Shown one piece after another: positions 37,601-51,000 of a DNA stretch of 64,000 nucleotides; position 1 is the first letter of the stretch, and each line of letters begins with the position of its first letter. A model generated the notes under the pieces. The model was not told the origin of the DNA. It made no database searches and saw only the letters and a program-made list of their open reading frames with translations. The stretch lies in assembly GCA_947095535.1 (NCBI GenBank), contig OX352773.1:234341477-234405476 (forward strand), written 5' to 3'. This DNA comes from Poecilobothrus nobilitatus. Lineage: Eukaryota > Arthropoda > Insecta > Diptera > Dolichopodidae. A program made the position numbers and the translations under genes.

Positions 37601-40600
37601 TAAAATATTAAAAAATTTTGTTAGTTAATTTTAAGAAAATAATTAATAATTTTGAAATTTTGAAATTAAAATCAAAAGTAACAGATATGAACTTATGAAT
37701 ATTATAATTTATGAAAATTATAATATATCGAATTCATGCTGGAATTATTCGAGAAATTTACTCTTAATATAAGTTTTATTGTCACTGAAAAGCTTCTAAA
37801 GGTTAATAAAAGAAAAATACTAAAATATATATATTTTTTATGCTTTCATTTTTACAAAAATATAAGAAAAACTATTAAATTAATTTTAATATTACGCTCC
37901 CTAAAAGTATGCAATATTTAACACCAAAGAAAATGTTATCATCTAAATTTTTAAATTTACATAATTTAAATTTAAATTTGCATTTGCTTATTATTTTTTT
38001 TCCTAAAATTGAAATAATCTTTAATAAAAAACATAAATATTGTTGATAATTTTAAATAAAAAAAACAAAAGTAGTTAATTTAAGATTAACTAATAAATTA
38101 TTTTATTATTTATTATTTTTATGTTTTTATCAAGTTTTGTATGCTTATCCTACATATTTGTTTTATGTTTTACTTTTTATTTAATTTTTTTTAATTGAAA
38201 AATTCTCGAAAATTAAACTTTAATTAAAAAAAAAAAAAAAAAATTTAATATATAAAATTTCTTTTTATTTAATCTGTAAACATGTAAATATGTGTATGTA
38301 TTGTAATTAAACTTTTCTTTTTTGCTTTTATCATGTAATTCATTCAAATAACATATTAAGTACAAAGACTTTAATGTTAATATAAACCTTTTATAACTGC
38401 ATTAATTTCTTTTTTTTTTGTTTTTTGATTTTTTAATACAAAAAAAAAAAAATTTACTTATTTGTTTTTTATTTTTTCTGTAAAAAAAAAAAAACAAGAA
38501 TCATTTTCTAAAGTATCTTGAAAGTGCACTTAATTTTATTTACAACTTTTTTTTTTTTTTAATTTCCCGAAAAAAAAAAAGTAGTAGTTAAAATTTACTT
38601 TGTATATACATATATATATGTATATGGTTATAATGTATATATATAAATTTAAAAAAAAACAGCATGTTAATACTTTTAACAGCGCGGTGAAGAAGGAATA
38701 GAAGAAAACCTAAAAACATAATTACCAAATATTTTTTTGCAAGTACATTTTTACATTTTTTTAAATAGAAACAAAACCAAACTGTTTTACATTTTATAGC
38801 AGCACATCATGAGTAACTTATCATGTATATTTTGGAAGTTAATTCATTTTTCAACTTTTTGTTTGTATTTGTGTATGTGTATATTTAATGAACATCTAAA
38901 TAATAAGTATCTAAAATATTTATATATACATACATATATGTATTTTTTGGAAATTTTTATTTTTGTTGAGAAAGAAAACAGAAGGGAAAAGGAAGTAGAA
39001 CGTGCAAAGTTTTAATTATATAGGTTCCTAACTTTTTTTTTTTGTTTTGTGTTTTCATGTTTGTTTTTATTTAACTGAATTACTTGGCATGTGTGTGTGT
39101 GTTTTTTTTTTTTTTTTTTTTCAGTTTTAAAATTTTGTACAACAACTTTTTAAACATAATTATTATATTGACAGGTACACCCACAATATATTGAAATTTA
39201 ATGGGGGAATGTGTAAGAAAAAAAAAAAAAAAAAAATCTTTTAATGAAATTTGTCAAAAAAAAAAATTTTTTTGTTATTTTTTTGTTTATTTTTTTTTTT
39301 AAATTATGGATTTTAAAAGTGTACATATAACGTGTATGGTTATATTTGATAGAAAAGTTTAAATAAAAAAGTTTGCAAATTAAAAAGAATCATGTACCTA
39401 AAAATGTTTTTTTCCCAAAATTAAATAAAACAAAAAAAAAAAAAAAAAACAATAATTAAAATAAAAATGCCATAATAAATTTTAAAAATTTAATTAGTGG
39501 GAACGAGTTTATTTGTCAATTGTTTAGAAAAATTGTTTTAAAGTGGTTTTCAATTTTTTAAAAATACATATACATATATACATTTTATAAATAATACAAT
39601 ATAATATACATAATTTATATTTTTTTTTTTTTTTTTATACACCTTACTTTTTTATATTTATTTTAGGTTGAACGATCATTAGGTACTTTATTTCATCAAA
39701 ATTCTAGCAATCTGAAGAAACTGTAAAATAAATAAGTACATACATTCCTTTAATTCTGAATTTCCATATAATATACGTATATATAATTATAAATATATTA
39801 GGTATGTAACCTCACATATACGTATAAGTATATATATTTAAGTTTTTTGATGGTAAATAACTTATTTTTATTAAAAAAAATTTTAATATAACAAAATTAA
39901 TTTGAAAATTTTAAGGAAAATAATATTGACATACACCTCATATTATATAAAAACGAAGTACCTGAACAAATATTTTTTTTTTTATTGTTATTTTTAATTT
40001 TAAACTTAATTAATTTTTTTTTTTTTTTTTTTCCATTTTCATTTTCGTATATCTTTTTAATATTATAATTTTTTTTTTTTTTATTTTACATACCTTGAAT
40101 ATTATCTTTAAATACTTATGTCTACTCTAAACATCAGTAAACTAATAAAAATATTTTCTTTTATTTTATTTTAAAATTACTTCCTTTTTTTTTTGTATAT
40201 TACATTTAAAATAGAAAAAAGCAGAAGAAAAAACTTATTATTTTTCACCATTATTTTCTTTTTAAAAATTCGTATTTTATTTTATTTTTTTTTGTAAAAA
40301 CAACGTATTTTTCGCGATTTTTTGTATATTTAAATTAATTTATCAAACACAAAAAAAAAAAAAAAAAAACAATTTTAAAAAGTCCATAAATTTAAATTTG
40401 AAAATATAAAGAATAAAATGTTTTTTTTTTAAACTCTTTTGAGTCTTGTTATTATTATTATTATTTTCACTTAAATGATGACGTGACGTGACTGTATTTT
40501 TGTTTTTTTGTTTTTTTTTGTTTCTGTATATCTTTTTAGAAATCAGTAACTTAAAAATAGTAAGTATTTGTTTTGTTTAAAAAAAAAAAAAAAAAAACAA

Positions 40601-41724
40601 TTCTGTATATATTTAACTTCTATTTCTTCTATAGTTGTTAGCTACTGTTGTTTATTGTTGCTATACCATTATTACTGTTATTATTATAATAATTTTATAT
40701 TTATTTTATTTATACATCCTTGAATGTCCTTGTATAATCTTCAATGAAAATAATATTTTTCTATTATATATTGTATATATTTAAATACATACACACATAT
40801 ATAATATAATATACAATATTAACACATACTCAATTTTTATATTATACAATATAATCATTTTTATATATATGAGTATATTAAGAATATTCAATTTGTATAT
40901 TTTACAAAAAAAAAAACAAAAAAAGAAAAAAAATTAAAAAAAAAAAAAATCTAAACAAAAAGAATGTTTCGTCGTGTATACGTAAAAGTTAAAAAGAGAG
41001 CAATAAAAATCCTTTACGTTTTTTCTTTTCATTTCATTTAAAAAAAAGTGCTAAACGTGGCAAAAAAAAAAAAAAAAAAAAACAGAGAAACGACAAACGT
41101 AAAAAATTTAAAATGAGGGAATAAAAAAAGATATAATAAAAATAAAAAATATTTTTTTATTGTGGAAATTTGTTTTGAGAAATTTTCTTTTTTCTTTTTT
41201 TATTCTTTAACATATTTAAAATAAAAAAAAAAAATATTTGTTGTCTCTTCTACTGAATATAATTTTTATTTTATTGATTTTATATGCGTAATTAGAACAA
41301 TTTGTAAAATAAAAAAAATAAAAAAAAATAAAAAATAGAAATTTGAAATTTAAAAGAGAAAAAATCAAAATAAAAATAAAAAATCTTTATTTTGTGTTTT
41401 GTTGTGTACGTATAATTTTTCCCAAGAAAATAAATAAAAACTGAACATTAAGTGTATTGTAATTGCAAATTTGACATGAAAATATATCACACATTTTATA
41501 TCTTTTTAATGTATATATATGTATATATATATGTAATATATGTAAAATTTTTTTTTATAGAAAATTTATAAAATTCTTATAGATATGATGAAATAATAAA
41601 TATTAGTATATTTGTCGTATAAAAAATTGAAATTTTCTTCTATAATCATCAAATCTTTTGATTCTTCCTCATAATGGTTTGCAAAAATTTTAAAGAATTT
41701 TGATTTTTTTTTTTTATTTTTTTT
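34610..41724. other. AT-rich non-coding block, no gene seen
   Basis: Seven kilobases of low-complexity A/T DNA, with repeated T runs around 35565-35584, 36234-36247 and 39101-39121 and A runs around 40350-40370 and 41062-41082. A short (GT)n lies at about 39089-39102. Frames at 34919-35170, 35403-35665, 37736-37921 and 38809-39015 are hydrophobic or basic low-complexity readings with no motif or splice context that I can defend. Confidence 0.8.
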
Positions 41725-41907
41725 TTAGTTTATTCCTTTGCCAAATAAATGTGACAAAAAAATTTCACAGCCTTTTCTTTCAAGGTATATGGTTGTAAAT
41801 TTTTTAAGAGGGAATTATTCTTACGACAATTATGGAATTCGAAACCACACTCTCTCTTTATTTACAGCATATTTAATACTTTCTTACCCAATAGGACCCT
41901 TTCCGAG
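41725..41907 (-). mobile_element. tRNA-derived SINE, old copy
   Basis: On the minus strand the sequence follows the head-to-tail order of the better copies at 52138-52320 and 59607-59790. The head has 'cctattgggtaagaaagtat' in the A-box position, then 'gtgtggtttcgaattccata' around the B box, 'ttgtcgtaagaataattccc' and the tail 'tgtgaaatttttttgtcac'. Many substitutions show it is the oldest of the full-length copies. The 76-codon frame at 41738-41968 reads across the antisense of the SINE and is not a gene. Confidence 0.75.
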
Positions 41908-42299
41908 TTTCATTTTTAGTAAAAATTTTGGAAACTCAATTAGAGAGATAGAGGTTTTTTACGTATAGAAAATTTTATATCTAAAACATTTTATGATTCT
42001 GATAAAAACTAAATGAAATTTTTAGTCGTGTAATACACGCCTTAAATGACCGAAGTAAAATACATAAATTTTTTTTTTTATTAGAATTTTTACTCCAAAT
42101 TTTATAAAAAATACTACTTAATTTTATTTTTATTACTTTAATTTATTTTTATTTTAGTTGGGAATTTTCATAAAAAAATGCACAATATATAGTGAAGTGT
42201 AATCTATCAAATGATTTATTTACAGAAAATCTCAAAAATTGTGTAAAGTTCTAAAATTTTGTAACTTTTATACATTCTATTTCCTCTAATATCCTTTAT

Positions 42300-42692
42300 A
42301 AATTTGAGGCTTTGGGCCTACCATAGATAGGTAGCTAAGGTCTGCACATACACACTTAGGCAAATTTAGGTCCGTTGTGGTATCTCGAATTAGTGTTTCT
42401 CCTAATTAAAACATTAGGAGCTTCTTCAAAGCGTTGTAAATTTGTTAAGTCCACCTCCAATAGACCAAATATACTTATGCTTCAAAAGTACTTCTCACTT
42501 TATTTTCTTTAGTGCAAGAGCTAGGTATTCACACACCAGGTAAAATATTGATTTCTCTTCATCTTTGCAGTTTCTACAAAAATCATATTAGGGAAATCTT
42601 TGCTTTCTGTCATATCTGCCGATCGAACAATGTTCCATTAAAACTTCTATTACATTACCGATATTGTGGCGATATGATGGGTATGCATATTA
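42300..42692 (-). mobile_element. 5'-truncated LINE tail, second family or older copy
   Basis: On the minus strand a decayed ORF2 end (42495-42686) is followed by about 195 bases of mixed-composition 3' sequence containing 'aattaggagaaacactaatt', 'agaccttagctacctatct' and 'ggtaggcccaaagcctc', after which the A/T background resumes. Unlike the copy at 24861-25227, no terminal tandem array is seen. The 67-codon plus-strand frame at 42512-42715 is the antisense shadow of this remnant. Confidence 0.7.
42495..42686 (-). pseudogene. LINE ORF2 C-terminal fragment with in-frame stop
   Basis: The minus-strand translation gives VIEVLMEHCSIGRYDRKQRF, then P, a stop (42588-42590), YDFCRNCKDEEKSIFY and LVCEYLALALKKIK. 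This aligns by eye with the ORF2 tail of I/R1/LOA-like LINEs, where 'LTGHC..GRH' precedes 'DFCR.C..EEE...HLLCECPALA'. The C-x2-C pair (CRNC) is intact. The histidine of H-x4-C has become tyrosine and the last cysteine has become tyrosine. With the in-frame stop, these changes mark a dead copy. The frame cannot be followed upstream beyond about 42692. Confidence 0.7.
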
Positions 42693-44925
42693 GAGATTGT
42701 GCAGAAGATTTTTAACTAATTTTGAAAATTTTAAAGTAAATATTTTTATACATAATTTGATTTGCAAAACTATGTATGTATTTAATTATTTTTATTTGTT
42801 TTTTTTTTTTTTTTTTTTTGAAATAGATTATCTATATATATATACATATATGTTTAGTTAAAAATTAAGATTTTTTCAAAAATATTTTTCAAAATATTTT
42901 CGTATTCATTTCTTAGAATAGAAAAGTTAAAATTAAGTTAATTTTTAAAATGCAAATCTTCGTATTTTATTTAAATATATTATATAAATATTTATACGTA
43001 CGTATATATATATATATAATATATAATTTTAATTACGTAAATATATATATATATACGTAATGAAATTGTAAAATATGTACTTGAGTTTTATATACTTGTA
43101 CATATATTATCTCTGCATATATATAAATATTTGCATAATATTAGTTTATAAATATTTAATGAAAAAATGGAATAGGTATATACATATGTATGTACATATT
43201 GTGATATCTTTTTTTTTTGCTCTACTAAATTTTTAATAGAATATTAAATGGTTAAGAAACCTTTTGTTTAATTGCAAGGAAATACAATTGAATTTTAAAT
43301 ATACATTTAATAATAAGGAGATAAATAATTCAAAAAAAAAAATAAAAACTTTATACTTCCTTAGATCTTGCTTTAATGAATATATTAAGTAAATATATAG
43401 ATATATAAAGAAAACTCAAACAAATTTAACTACTTTAAAAAAAAACTTTTATTTAGATTTTGAATGAGTTTTTGGATTGAAGTATATATAGGAGCTACTA
43501 CCTACTTTCATATAAAACTATTAGTCTAATCCCTATTTCATTCATACTTCTTCTTTGTAATCATTTTTGATTATCCTTGTTCGTTTCAACTCCTTTTAAC
43601 AAAACATAATTTTAAGTTGCCTTGTGTTGGTAGAACAAATATCTTATACCCAGCCTGCTGATATAAAAAAAATTAACCTAATAAGTATAAGATATAATAA
43701 TATTTATGCTAAATTTTACCATTATTTCAATGGTAATTATAACTAAAAAAAATATATGAAAAATATCAATAGAAATATGTATAATTATTATTCTTTATTA
43801 TTTATGAAAACGTCATTCACACATTTTCTATCAGTTTTCCTATTTGTTTTCTTTCATATTTTTATAAAAAAAAAACTAATACTTTTAAAAATAGGTGGGT
43901 GGAACTATGAAATAATAAAACAACTATGAAACACTAAAACAGAAAATGTTCAAAATGATATGACAATAACGTTATAAAAATAATAAACTATCTTATAATT
44001 AAATAAAATAAACAATAATTAAAAAACAAATAGGACAACAAAAAAAAATGTATTAACATTTCTTTTTAAATTTTTTATAAGAAAATTTCGGTGGTTTTTT
44101 ATGTATCTACTAGCTAATTTCTTTGTTTGAAAAATTCTAATAAAAAAGAAAACAATTAAAAATAAATATAAAAAATAAAAATAAATATTGTATTATTTAA
44201 TGAGACATTATTTTAATATGCATCAAATGACGATTCTATTTATATATATATTACATATATATATTTCGCAAGGTCTCATTATTCATTTCGAGTATTTTAT
44301 TTTAATCCTTAGAAATCGTTTTATAAAAAATATTGTTTAAGTGTATGTTGGTGGTATATATGTATATATAATTTAAGTCAACAAATTTATTTTTGTATAT
44401 AATAAAATACATTTTTTATTTAAATTTTAGGTAGAATATAATTTTAATGTTTTAAGACTAATAGCGAATGCTTTAATTATCGATCCGATAAGAAATAATT
44501 AAAAATTTACATGTCTTTTATTGCAACTCGTTCTTTTTTTTAAAAAAAAAAAACGAAACTAAAAAAGTTAAAATAATACTTTGGAAATCCTTAAGCAATT
44601 CTCAAGTGCTAAATTAGCATTAATTTTCCATATTCTCAATTGCCTTTTATAAAAATTAATTTTCTTTTCTAGTTTTTTTTTTATTTTAATGATTATGTAT
44701 TTAAACCAAAAAACTTATAGTCTGTACTTTATAGTCAGTAGCATATCCTTTCATTTTATTTTAATTTAATAATTTAATTTAATTTAATATTGTTTTAACT
44801 ATTAATCTAAACTAACACATCTAAATAATGCTTGATTAATTTTAAAATTCATTTTTTTGTTGTCCTAAAAGTATGCAAAAAATATTTCTTAAATAATTTA
44901 TGCCAAATGTAAACTGTTCAAAGGG

Positions 44926-45110
44926 GTCTCTGTAGCCTATGGGTAGTGCGGGTTGAAGTTCTGCACAGGTATTAAGTTTTATTTATTGAAAACAAATCCC
45001 CATTGCTACCAAATATAGTGTAAATATATATAATATAATCAAAATAAATAATATTAGTGTATAATTTAATAATAGTATTCGACCTGTAATGGCCTTAGTA
45101 GCCGAAGGTT
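44926..45110. repeat. possible tRNA-like repeat remnants
   Basis: On the plus strand, 'gtctctgtagcctatgggta' followed by 'gcgggttgaagttctg' resembles degenerate A-box and B-box spacing. On the minus strand near 45080-45110, 'ggccattacaggtcgaatac' carries a B-box-like word. Neither folds convincingly and no tail is shared with the SINE family in this window, so they are only candidates. Confidence 0.2.
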
Positions 45111-46004
45111 TTGTAATATTACAATATCTTATGTGATTTGTAATATTAATATAAATAAAAAATAAACTGTTCGAATTTATTTTTTTTTTAAATTTTTTAC
45201 ATTTTAAATAATAAATTTTGTAATGTAAAAATAAATATCTGAAATCCATTTATGTAAAAATCCAGATGAAAAAAAAAAAAACTTTTGTTTATTTTAATTT
45301 TGTTTTTTGTAGGAAACACAAAAGAAAATCTTTCTTCTGTGTTTTATTCTTTTAAATAATTTTTGACAGTTTCCATCAAAATTTCTAAGAAAAATCCCTT
45401 ATAAATAATTATTACAATACATACATATAATAGGAGGATTTTAAAGTAAAATTACATAAAATAATAAACCTGACAATAATAAATCTATAATATAATATAA
45501 AATATAAAGAAAATTATATATATATATATTTTTAAATTTTATTAAAAACACAGCAAACATAATAAAAAAAAAAAAAGAAAATACTTTAGAAAAGGATCGT
45601 TTAGGATTAAATTTCATTCACTCTATACCCGTATAACAAAAAAAAAAAACGAAAAGTTTATTTATTTTATTTATTTTTATATTATATAAATTATAAATTT
45701 AATATATGTACAATAAATAGTTATCTTTTTAGCTTTAAAGCCCGCATTTTGTGTTTTTTTTTTTCTTTATAAATTAAATCTTTTATGTTTTGTTTGCATA
45801 AGAAAAATAATAAAAGACGAAAATATTTTTCATCCATTTAAAATTATCGATATTTATTTTTAAATATCTACAAATTATTTTCATCCCAGTTTTTTCTATC
45901 AATATTTATTTTCTTAAAAAATCATTTCTCAAAGAACAAAAACAAAAAAGAATAACAATTCTTTTATGGGCATTGAATAATAAAATAAAAAACAAAAGTT
46001 GCTG

Positions 46005-46021
46005 GAGGGGGGAGGGGGGGA
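46005..46021 (+). other. G-run, possible quadruplex-forming tract
   Basis: Two long G runs separated by a single A form GGAGGGGGGAGGGGGGGAG in otherwise strongly A/T DNA. Similar isolated purine runs occur at 3408-3415, 4572-4581 and 55434-55451. Quadruplex formation is possible but not shown. Confidence 0.5.
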
Positions 46022-47789
46022 GTATCTTTAAAAGATAAAAAAATATTTAAAATAAAAATAAATTGATTTTAAAATTTAAAAATAATTTTTTTTTTAAGAA
46101 TTGATTACGAATATCCTTATAACAAAGTGCAATAAATATAGGCATCTACATAATTTATTATTTTGAATATTTTTAACCTTTGTAACTTAAAATTAATTTT
46201 CACAATACCTACATAAACATTTACTTGAATATATTATATAAATACGAACACCTAATAATAACATACTTTAATAGTATATTCATATACATTTTCAAAGGAT
46301 TTGACTTTTAAACTATATAAATATTATTTCATACCTAATTACAGAAAAATGCTTCAAGGTTTAAATAAAAAAAAAAAAAAATATAATATTTATGAAAGGA
46401 TTATTTTTTTCTTTTTAAATAAAATTTAATGGACTTTATATTTTTTTTTTTTTATTTTAAATAAATAAAATAAGGAATTAACATTAGAATTTATATAAAA
46501 TTTAATAGTTATATCTTTGAACAAAAAAAAAAAGGTTAATTTAATCGTATTAAAACTAATTTTAAGTTAAATATTTTTGGTTTTCGAAAAAAATGCTCTT
46601 TTTTTTAATATTTATTGTTTTTTTTTTTTTATTTTAATATTTTCAAAAATAATCTATATATATACGAAAAATACCCACTAAATTAATTATTTAATTTAAA
46701 ATCTTTAAAACTATTATATTTTTTTTATCATTTTTTGTTACTTATATTTCTCTCTTGTTTTTTTTTTGTTCTTTGTTTTTTAAGTACTTGTAAATTTAAA
46801 AATAGGAATAAAAATTCTTTCTTAAAAAAAACTCATGTATTCTTAAAGACAAAATAAGAACAAGAGAAAATTGACACTTGAAAATGAATGAAAATATTCA
46901 AAGAGGGTTGCAATTTGGAAGGATATTTGATATATATATATAACCTATTGTTTATTATACAAAAACAAACCAAGAGTAAATAAACCCAATACAAAGTTTT
47001 TTTTTTTTGTGTCTTGTTTTTTTTATCTATTTTAAAACCCTAAAATTAATTCTGAAAACAAAAATAAATATGAAACATTAATAATTTGTACATAAAAACA
47101 AAAAAAAACAAAAAAAAAAATTAAATAAATATAATAAAAGTGTTTAAAGAAATTAAAAGAAAATAACTTAAAAATAATAAAAGGTAAACAATTTTCAAAA
47201 TAAATCACATCTTTCAACAAAAAAATTTTAATTTTAATTTTAATGGAAATTTTCATGGCCGAATAAATTAAAGTTTTAAATGAGAGTTAAAAATTCCAAA
47301 CAAATAATTTTTAGTATTTTGTTTTTTGTTCATCCATTGTCAGTAAAATGAGAATTATAGGTAGATATTTATTTATTTATTTATTTTTATATATATTTTT
47401 TTTAATATATAATAATTTTTTTTTTTTTTAATATCATTTAAATGATATCATCTATTGCTTTATTAAATAAATCTTTGTTAGATTTAAATAAACATTTGTT
47501 TAAAATTTAAATAGTTCTTCTCCCATTCTAAAACAAAAAAAAAACAACATAAATTGAGATAAACACAATCATTTCTATTTTTTACAATGTTGTTAATGGA
47601 AATAAATGAATAAATACGTACTTAACTTGTACTAAATTGTGCTTAACTTCTGCTATTTTAATATGTTATGTGCTTTAATAAAAATTAAAAAAAAAATAAA
47701 AATGATTGTCTGATAAAAAATAATTTTAGTTTTTTTACAAAATTATTAATTTTATTTTAATCTTTTTTATACATTACTAGAAAATCCCC

Positions 47790-47867
47790 TGTGCAATTGC
47801 ACAATTTCTATAGATTCAAAAACATTTACGTTATCATACTGACTCCCTTAATACCTGTATTAAGGGA
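47790..47867. repeat. two perfect hairpins beside Helentron-like copy 3
   Basis: TGTGCAATTGCACA (47790-47803) is a perfect 14-bp palindrome. TCCCTTAATA (47844-47853) and TATTAAGGGA (47858-47867) form a perfect 10-bp stem with a 4-base loop. The second hairpin ends about where similarity to the 27488-28207 element begins, so both may belong to the terminus of a separate element. 'actagaaaatcccct' just upstream hints at such a terminus but is not diagnostic. Confidence 0.5.
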
Positions 47868-48012
47868 GGGATTATTACATGTATTTTTTTAGCTTAGGTA
47901 TATTAAGACCTAACTAAAATAACTTATGGATTTTTAATTTAATTTGAATTTTTTAGTTGTAGGGTATAAATAAGTCGGTTGCATCGACTTACTGTTACTT
48001 TTACTTGTTTTT
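47868..48012 (+). mobile_element. Helentron-like element, copy 3 (3' end only)
   Basis: From about 47880 to 48012 this matches the complement of the left part of 27488-28207. It includes 'cctaactaaaataacttatg' and 'gatttttaatttaatttgaa', the 'gtagggtata' word, the terminal hairpin AAGTCG-loop-CGACTT, and the ending 'actgttacttttacttg'. The match is nearly base for base, with one change in the hairpin loop (gttgcat against gttgcaa). The 5' part and (GTCC)n tract are absent, so the copy is truncated. Confidence 0.8.
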
Positions 48013-51000
48013 TTTTGTGCTTGAAAAAAATTTGCTGAATTTATTTTATTTAAATGTACTTTGGAAGAGGCCTTTGGTATATTTAATAAAAGATTCATGT
48101 CTCTGATAATGAAAATTCATAAATTTTCGGGGGCTTATTTTTTGTGACGGAAATTCGAAATATTTTATGTTATGTGAAAAATTTGAAAATTTTATGTTAT
48201 ATCAAAAATGCAGCTTAAAAAATCAAAATTCCAACCTAAATAAACAAAACTACTTTAAAATCTACTGCGAAGCTTTTACCAGCTTTTATAATAGTGAAAA
48301 CAAAATCAAGAATAAAATCGGCCTATTATTTGTTTCTTATAAATATAAGTCTTACTATAAACTTTGCTCTTTTCACTTTCAAGTCTTTTAATTTTATTAA
48401 GAGTATTTTTATTTTTTTCAAAAGAAAGAGTCATTTGAAAACTGCCAACAGGAGATTAATAATTTATTTTTATTTTACCGGTGCGACCAGTTCATAATGG
48501 ATGTGGCAGTCAAATTTAAAAATTAAAAATTTGCTTTAAATTTTGTGTCGAAAGTAATTTTTAAAAAGTAAAAGTTTGCGTCTCTGATAAGACTTTTAGT
48601 CGAAGATTTCTGTCTCTGATAATAAAATTTTAAATTATTAAATAAATATTAAATATACAGAAATATCATCATTGCCAGTTTAGTTTACATTCAGTGTGAG
48701 TGTTTTATTATAGATATAAAATATATTTTTTTACATGTTGGCAAGGTCTCGCCAACATTTTGTGTATTATATTATAGATTAAGAAAAATAAATTTAATAA
48801 CTATAAATAAAAATTGATAAATAAAAGATACCTAATTATTAAAAATATTTTGCATAAATTTAAATTAAACATTTTTATTTTTAAAAATTTTCTTAATAAA
48901 CTAGATTTATTTACGTACTTTGTTCAGTATTCGAATAAATATCATAATATATTGATTATTTGATTACATTCGGAATATTTCTTATATAAAGGATACTAAA
49001 TAAAACATGACAGTATTGTAGAAAATTTTACGCAAGAAAATATAGTGAAAAATCAAGAGAAATTTTTTTTAATTTTAAGGAAAACTTATATCCATATATA
49101 AGTTACATCCATTTATATCCATAAAAACAAGTTTTTAATTACAACAGTATATAAATCTTTTATAAAACGATAAATGGGATAGACAGATTGAAAATTTTTA
49201 AAATATTTTTAAAAATATGCTAAATATATATTAAAAGATTAATGTTTAATGATTTATCTCTTAAAAATTTTATACCAAATTATTAATAAATAACTTAACA
49301 AATAGAATATCATTAATGGATGGTAAATTCTTTGATCAAATATATTAAAAAAGTTTGAATTTATTTTTAGAAATCAATTAAAATCAAATTAATTAACTAT
49401 AACATTTTATATTTCAAATAATATTTATTTAGCATATTTTTTCATATATATATATAGCTTTAAACAAATTTACTTTGATTATATTTACATACACTACATA
49501 CACATATATCCCTTATATAAAACAGATATATAAATAAATATTTTCATAAATTTTAAAGTTAATTTATTTTTAAATCGTTACAAAACACATTTATTTACAT
49601 ATTTGAATTATGGTAATCAATAAAAGTATTTACTTGATAGTCAATTCTTCTAAAGTCAATACTTTTTATTGATGAAATTAAATTATTAAAAAATAATTTC
49701 AGTATTTAAAATTAATTCATTCAATATATCATATTAAAATACATATTCTTATGGATAAAAAATAAAAATTTTTTTATTCTTCCCTGTACAATTAAAAAAA
49801 AATATAACAACTTAAAAGAAAATGATTTATTCGAAAAAAAAACAAAAAAAAAAAAACCTTTTAATAAAATTAAATCATGAAAAGAATAAGCTATTAACGC
49901 TTTTATTTTTTGAGAGATAAAAAGAGTTATCATTTTTATTATTTATTTAAAATTTATTTGGTTTGGAAGGTTTTTTAAAAAATTTTTTTTTTTTTTCGTA
50001 ATATATAAAAATTTTATATATTTAATCAATCAATAATTTATACAATCAATTTAAAAAAAAAAACAAATGCATAAATAAATTTTCAGAATATTTGCATAAC
50101 TCTAGGCGATAAATATTTTTCTTATTCTTTCTTTCTTGTTTCATTTTTTTATTTCAATAAAAACAAATTTAATTGAATTTTATATGATTAAAGGACTTTT
50201 CCCATCATAATTATTCTAATTTTAAATAAGTATTCATTTTATCACCTTTAAAATAAAAGAAAAAAATTGTTAATAAAAAAAAAGTAAACTTACTTAGTAT
50301 AAAAAAAAAAAACAAAAATCTATTAAGTTATATAATCTATAGATGCACTGCTACTTTTTGGAAAGAATTTTTATATCAATAGGGCACTTTAATTGCCACA
50401 ATAGTTTTTAATTTTCTTTTTTTTTTTTTTTGATAAACCACAACTCAAAAGATATAAGTACTTATTTTTTTTTATATTTAAGGAATTAAATCGAAATCTG
50501 TGAATATTTTTTGTTGTTTATTGAATTTAATTGGATTTATGGAATTAAAAAAGAAAACGAAAATTGATATTTTATTCAAGTCTTTACCAACGTTATATGC
50601 AACAATAATATAAAAGGATTCATATATTCTTTAATAGCAATCTAAATGTAATTATTTTGCATATTATAATAAGGTATCATTCATTGAATTAAAAAGAAAA
50701 AAAAACACCAAACAAACATTCGAAAAATATATTTTTCATTTTTATTTACATGTTTGCTTTTTAATTTAATTTATTAAAGTTAACCTAATTATTTGCCTTT
50801 TCTTGGCATTTATTCAAATTTTGAAAAATTCAAAATCTTTTTAAAATTTTAATATTATAAAAAACTAATTTAGATAATGCAGTTCTTTATAAATATATAT
50901 ATATATCAGTTTTTTATGTATGTTTTTCAAATAGAAAAATGCTGTAATGAGGTTTGATATTTAAATAAAAGAAACTAAAAATCAATAAGTTTACAAAAAC

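Larger units (their letters stand above)
42693..47789. other. AT-rich non-coding block, no gene seen
   Basis: Low-complexity A/T DNA with TATATA-rich patches (42960-43060) and a 46005-46021 G-rich run. Short mixed-composition patches at 44926-44980 and 45080-45110 have tRNA-like words and are listed separately. Frames at 44983-45249 and 47032-47256 are low complexity. Confidence 0.8.

Noticed and set aside
41738..41968. 76-codon plus-strand frame resembling the one at 59579-59878
   Set aside because: Same cause: antisense of an older SINE copy. The peptide similarity reflects repeat homology, not protein conservation.
42512..42715. 67-codon plus-strand frame containing CHICR-like cysteines
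   Set aside because: It is antisense to the LINE ORF2 fragment, whose minus-strand reading gives a family-typical zinc knuckle.
45620..45640. 'ctatacccgtata' as another Helentron-like 5' end
   Set aside because: Only the ATACCC word is present. There is no GGGTAT arm or (GTCC)n tract downstream.
48167..48497. Two overlapping frames of 74 and 67 codons
   Set aside because: They overlap in different frames, are rich in K, N, F and Y, and lie in a region with repeat-like words.
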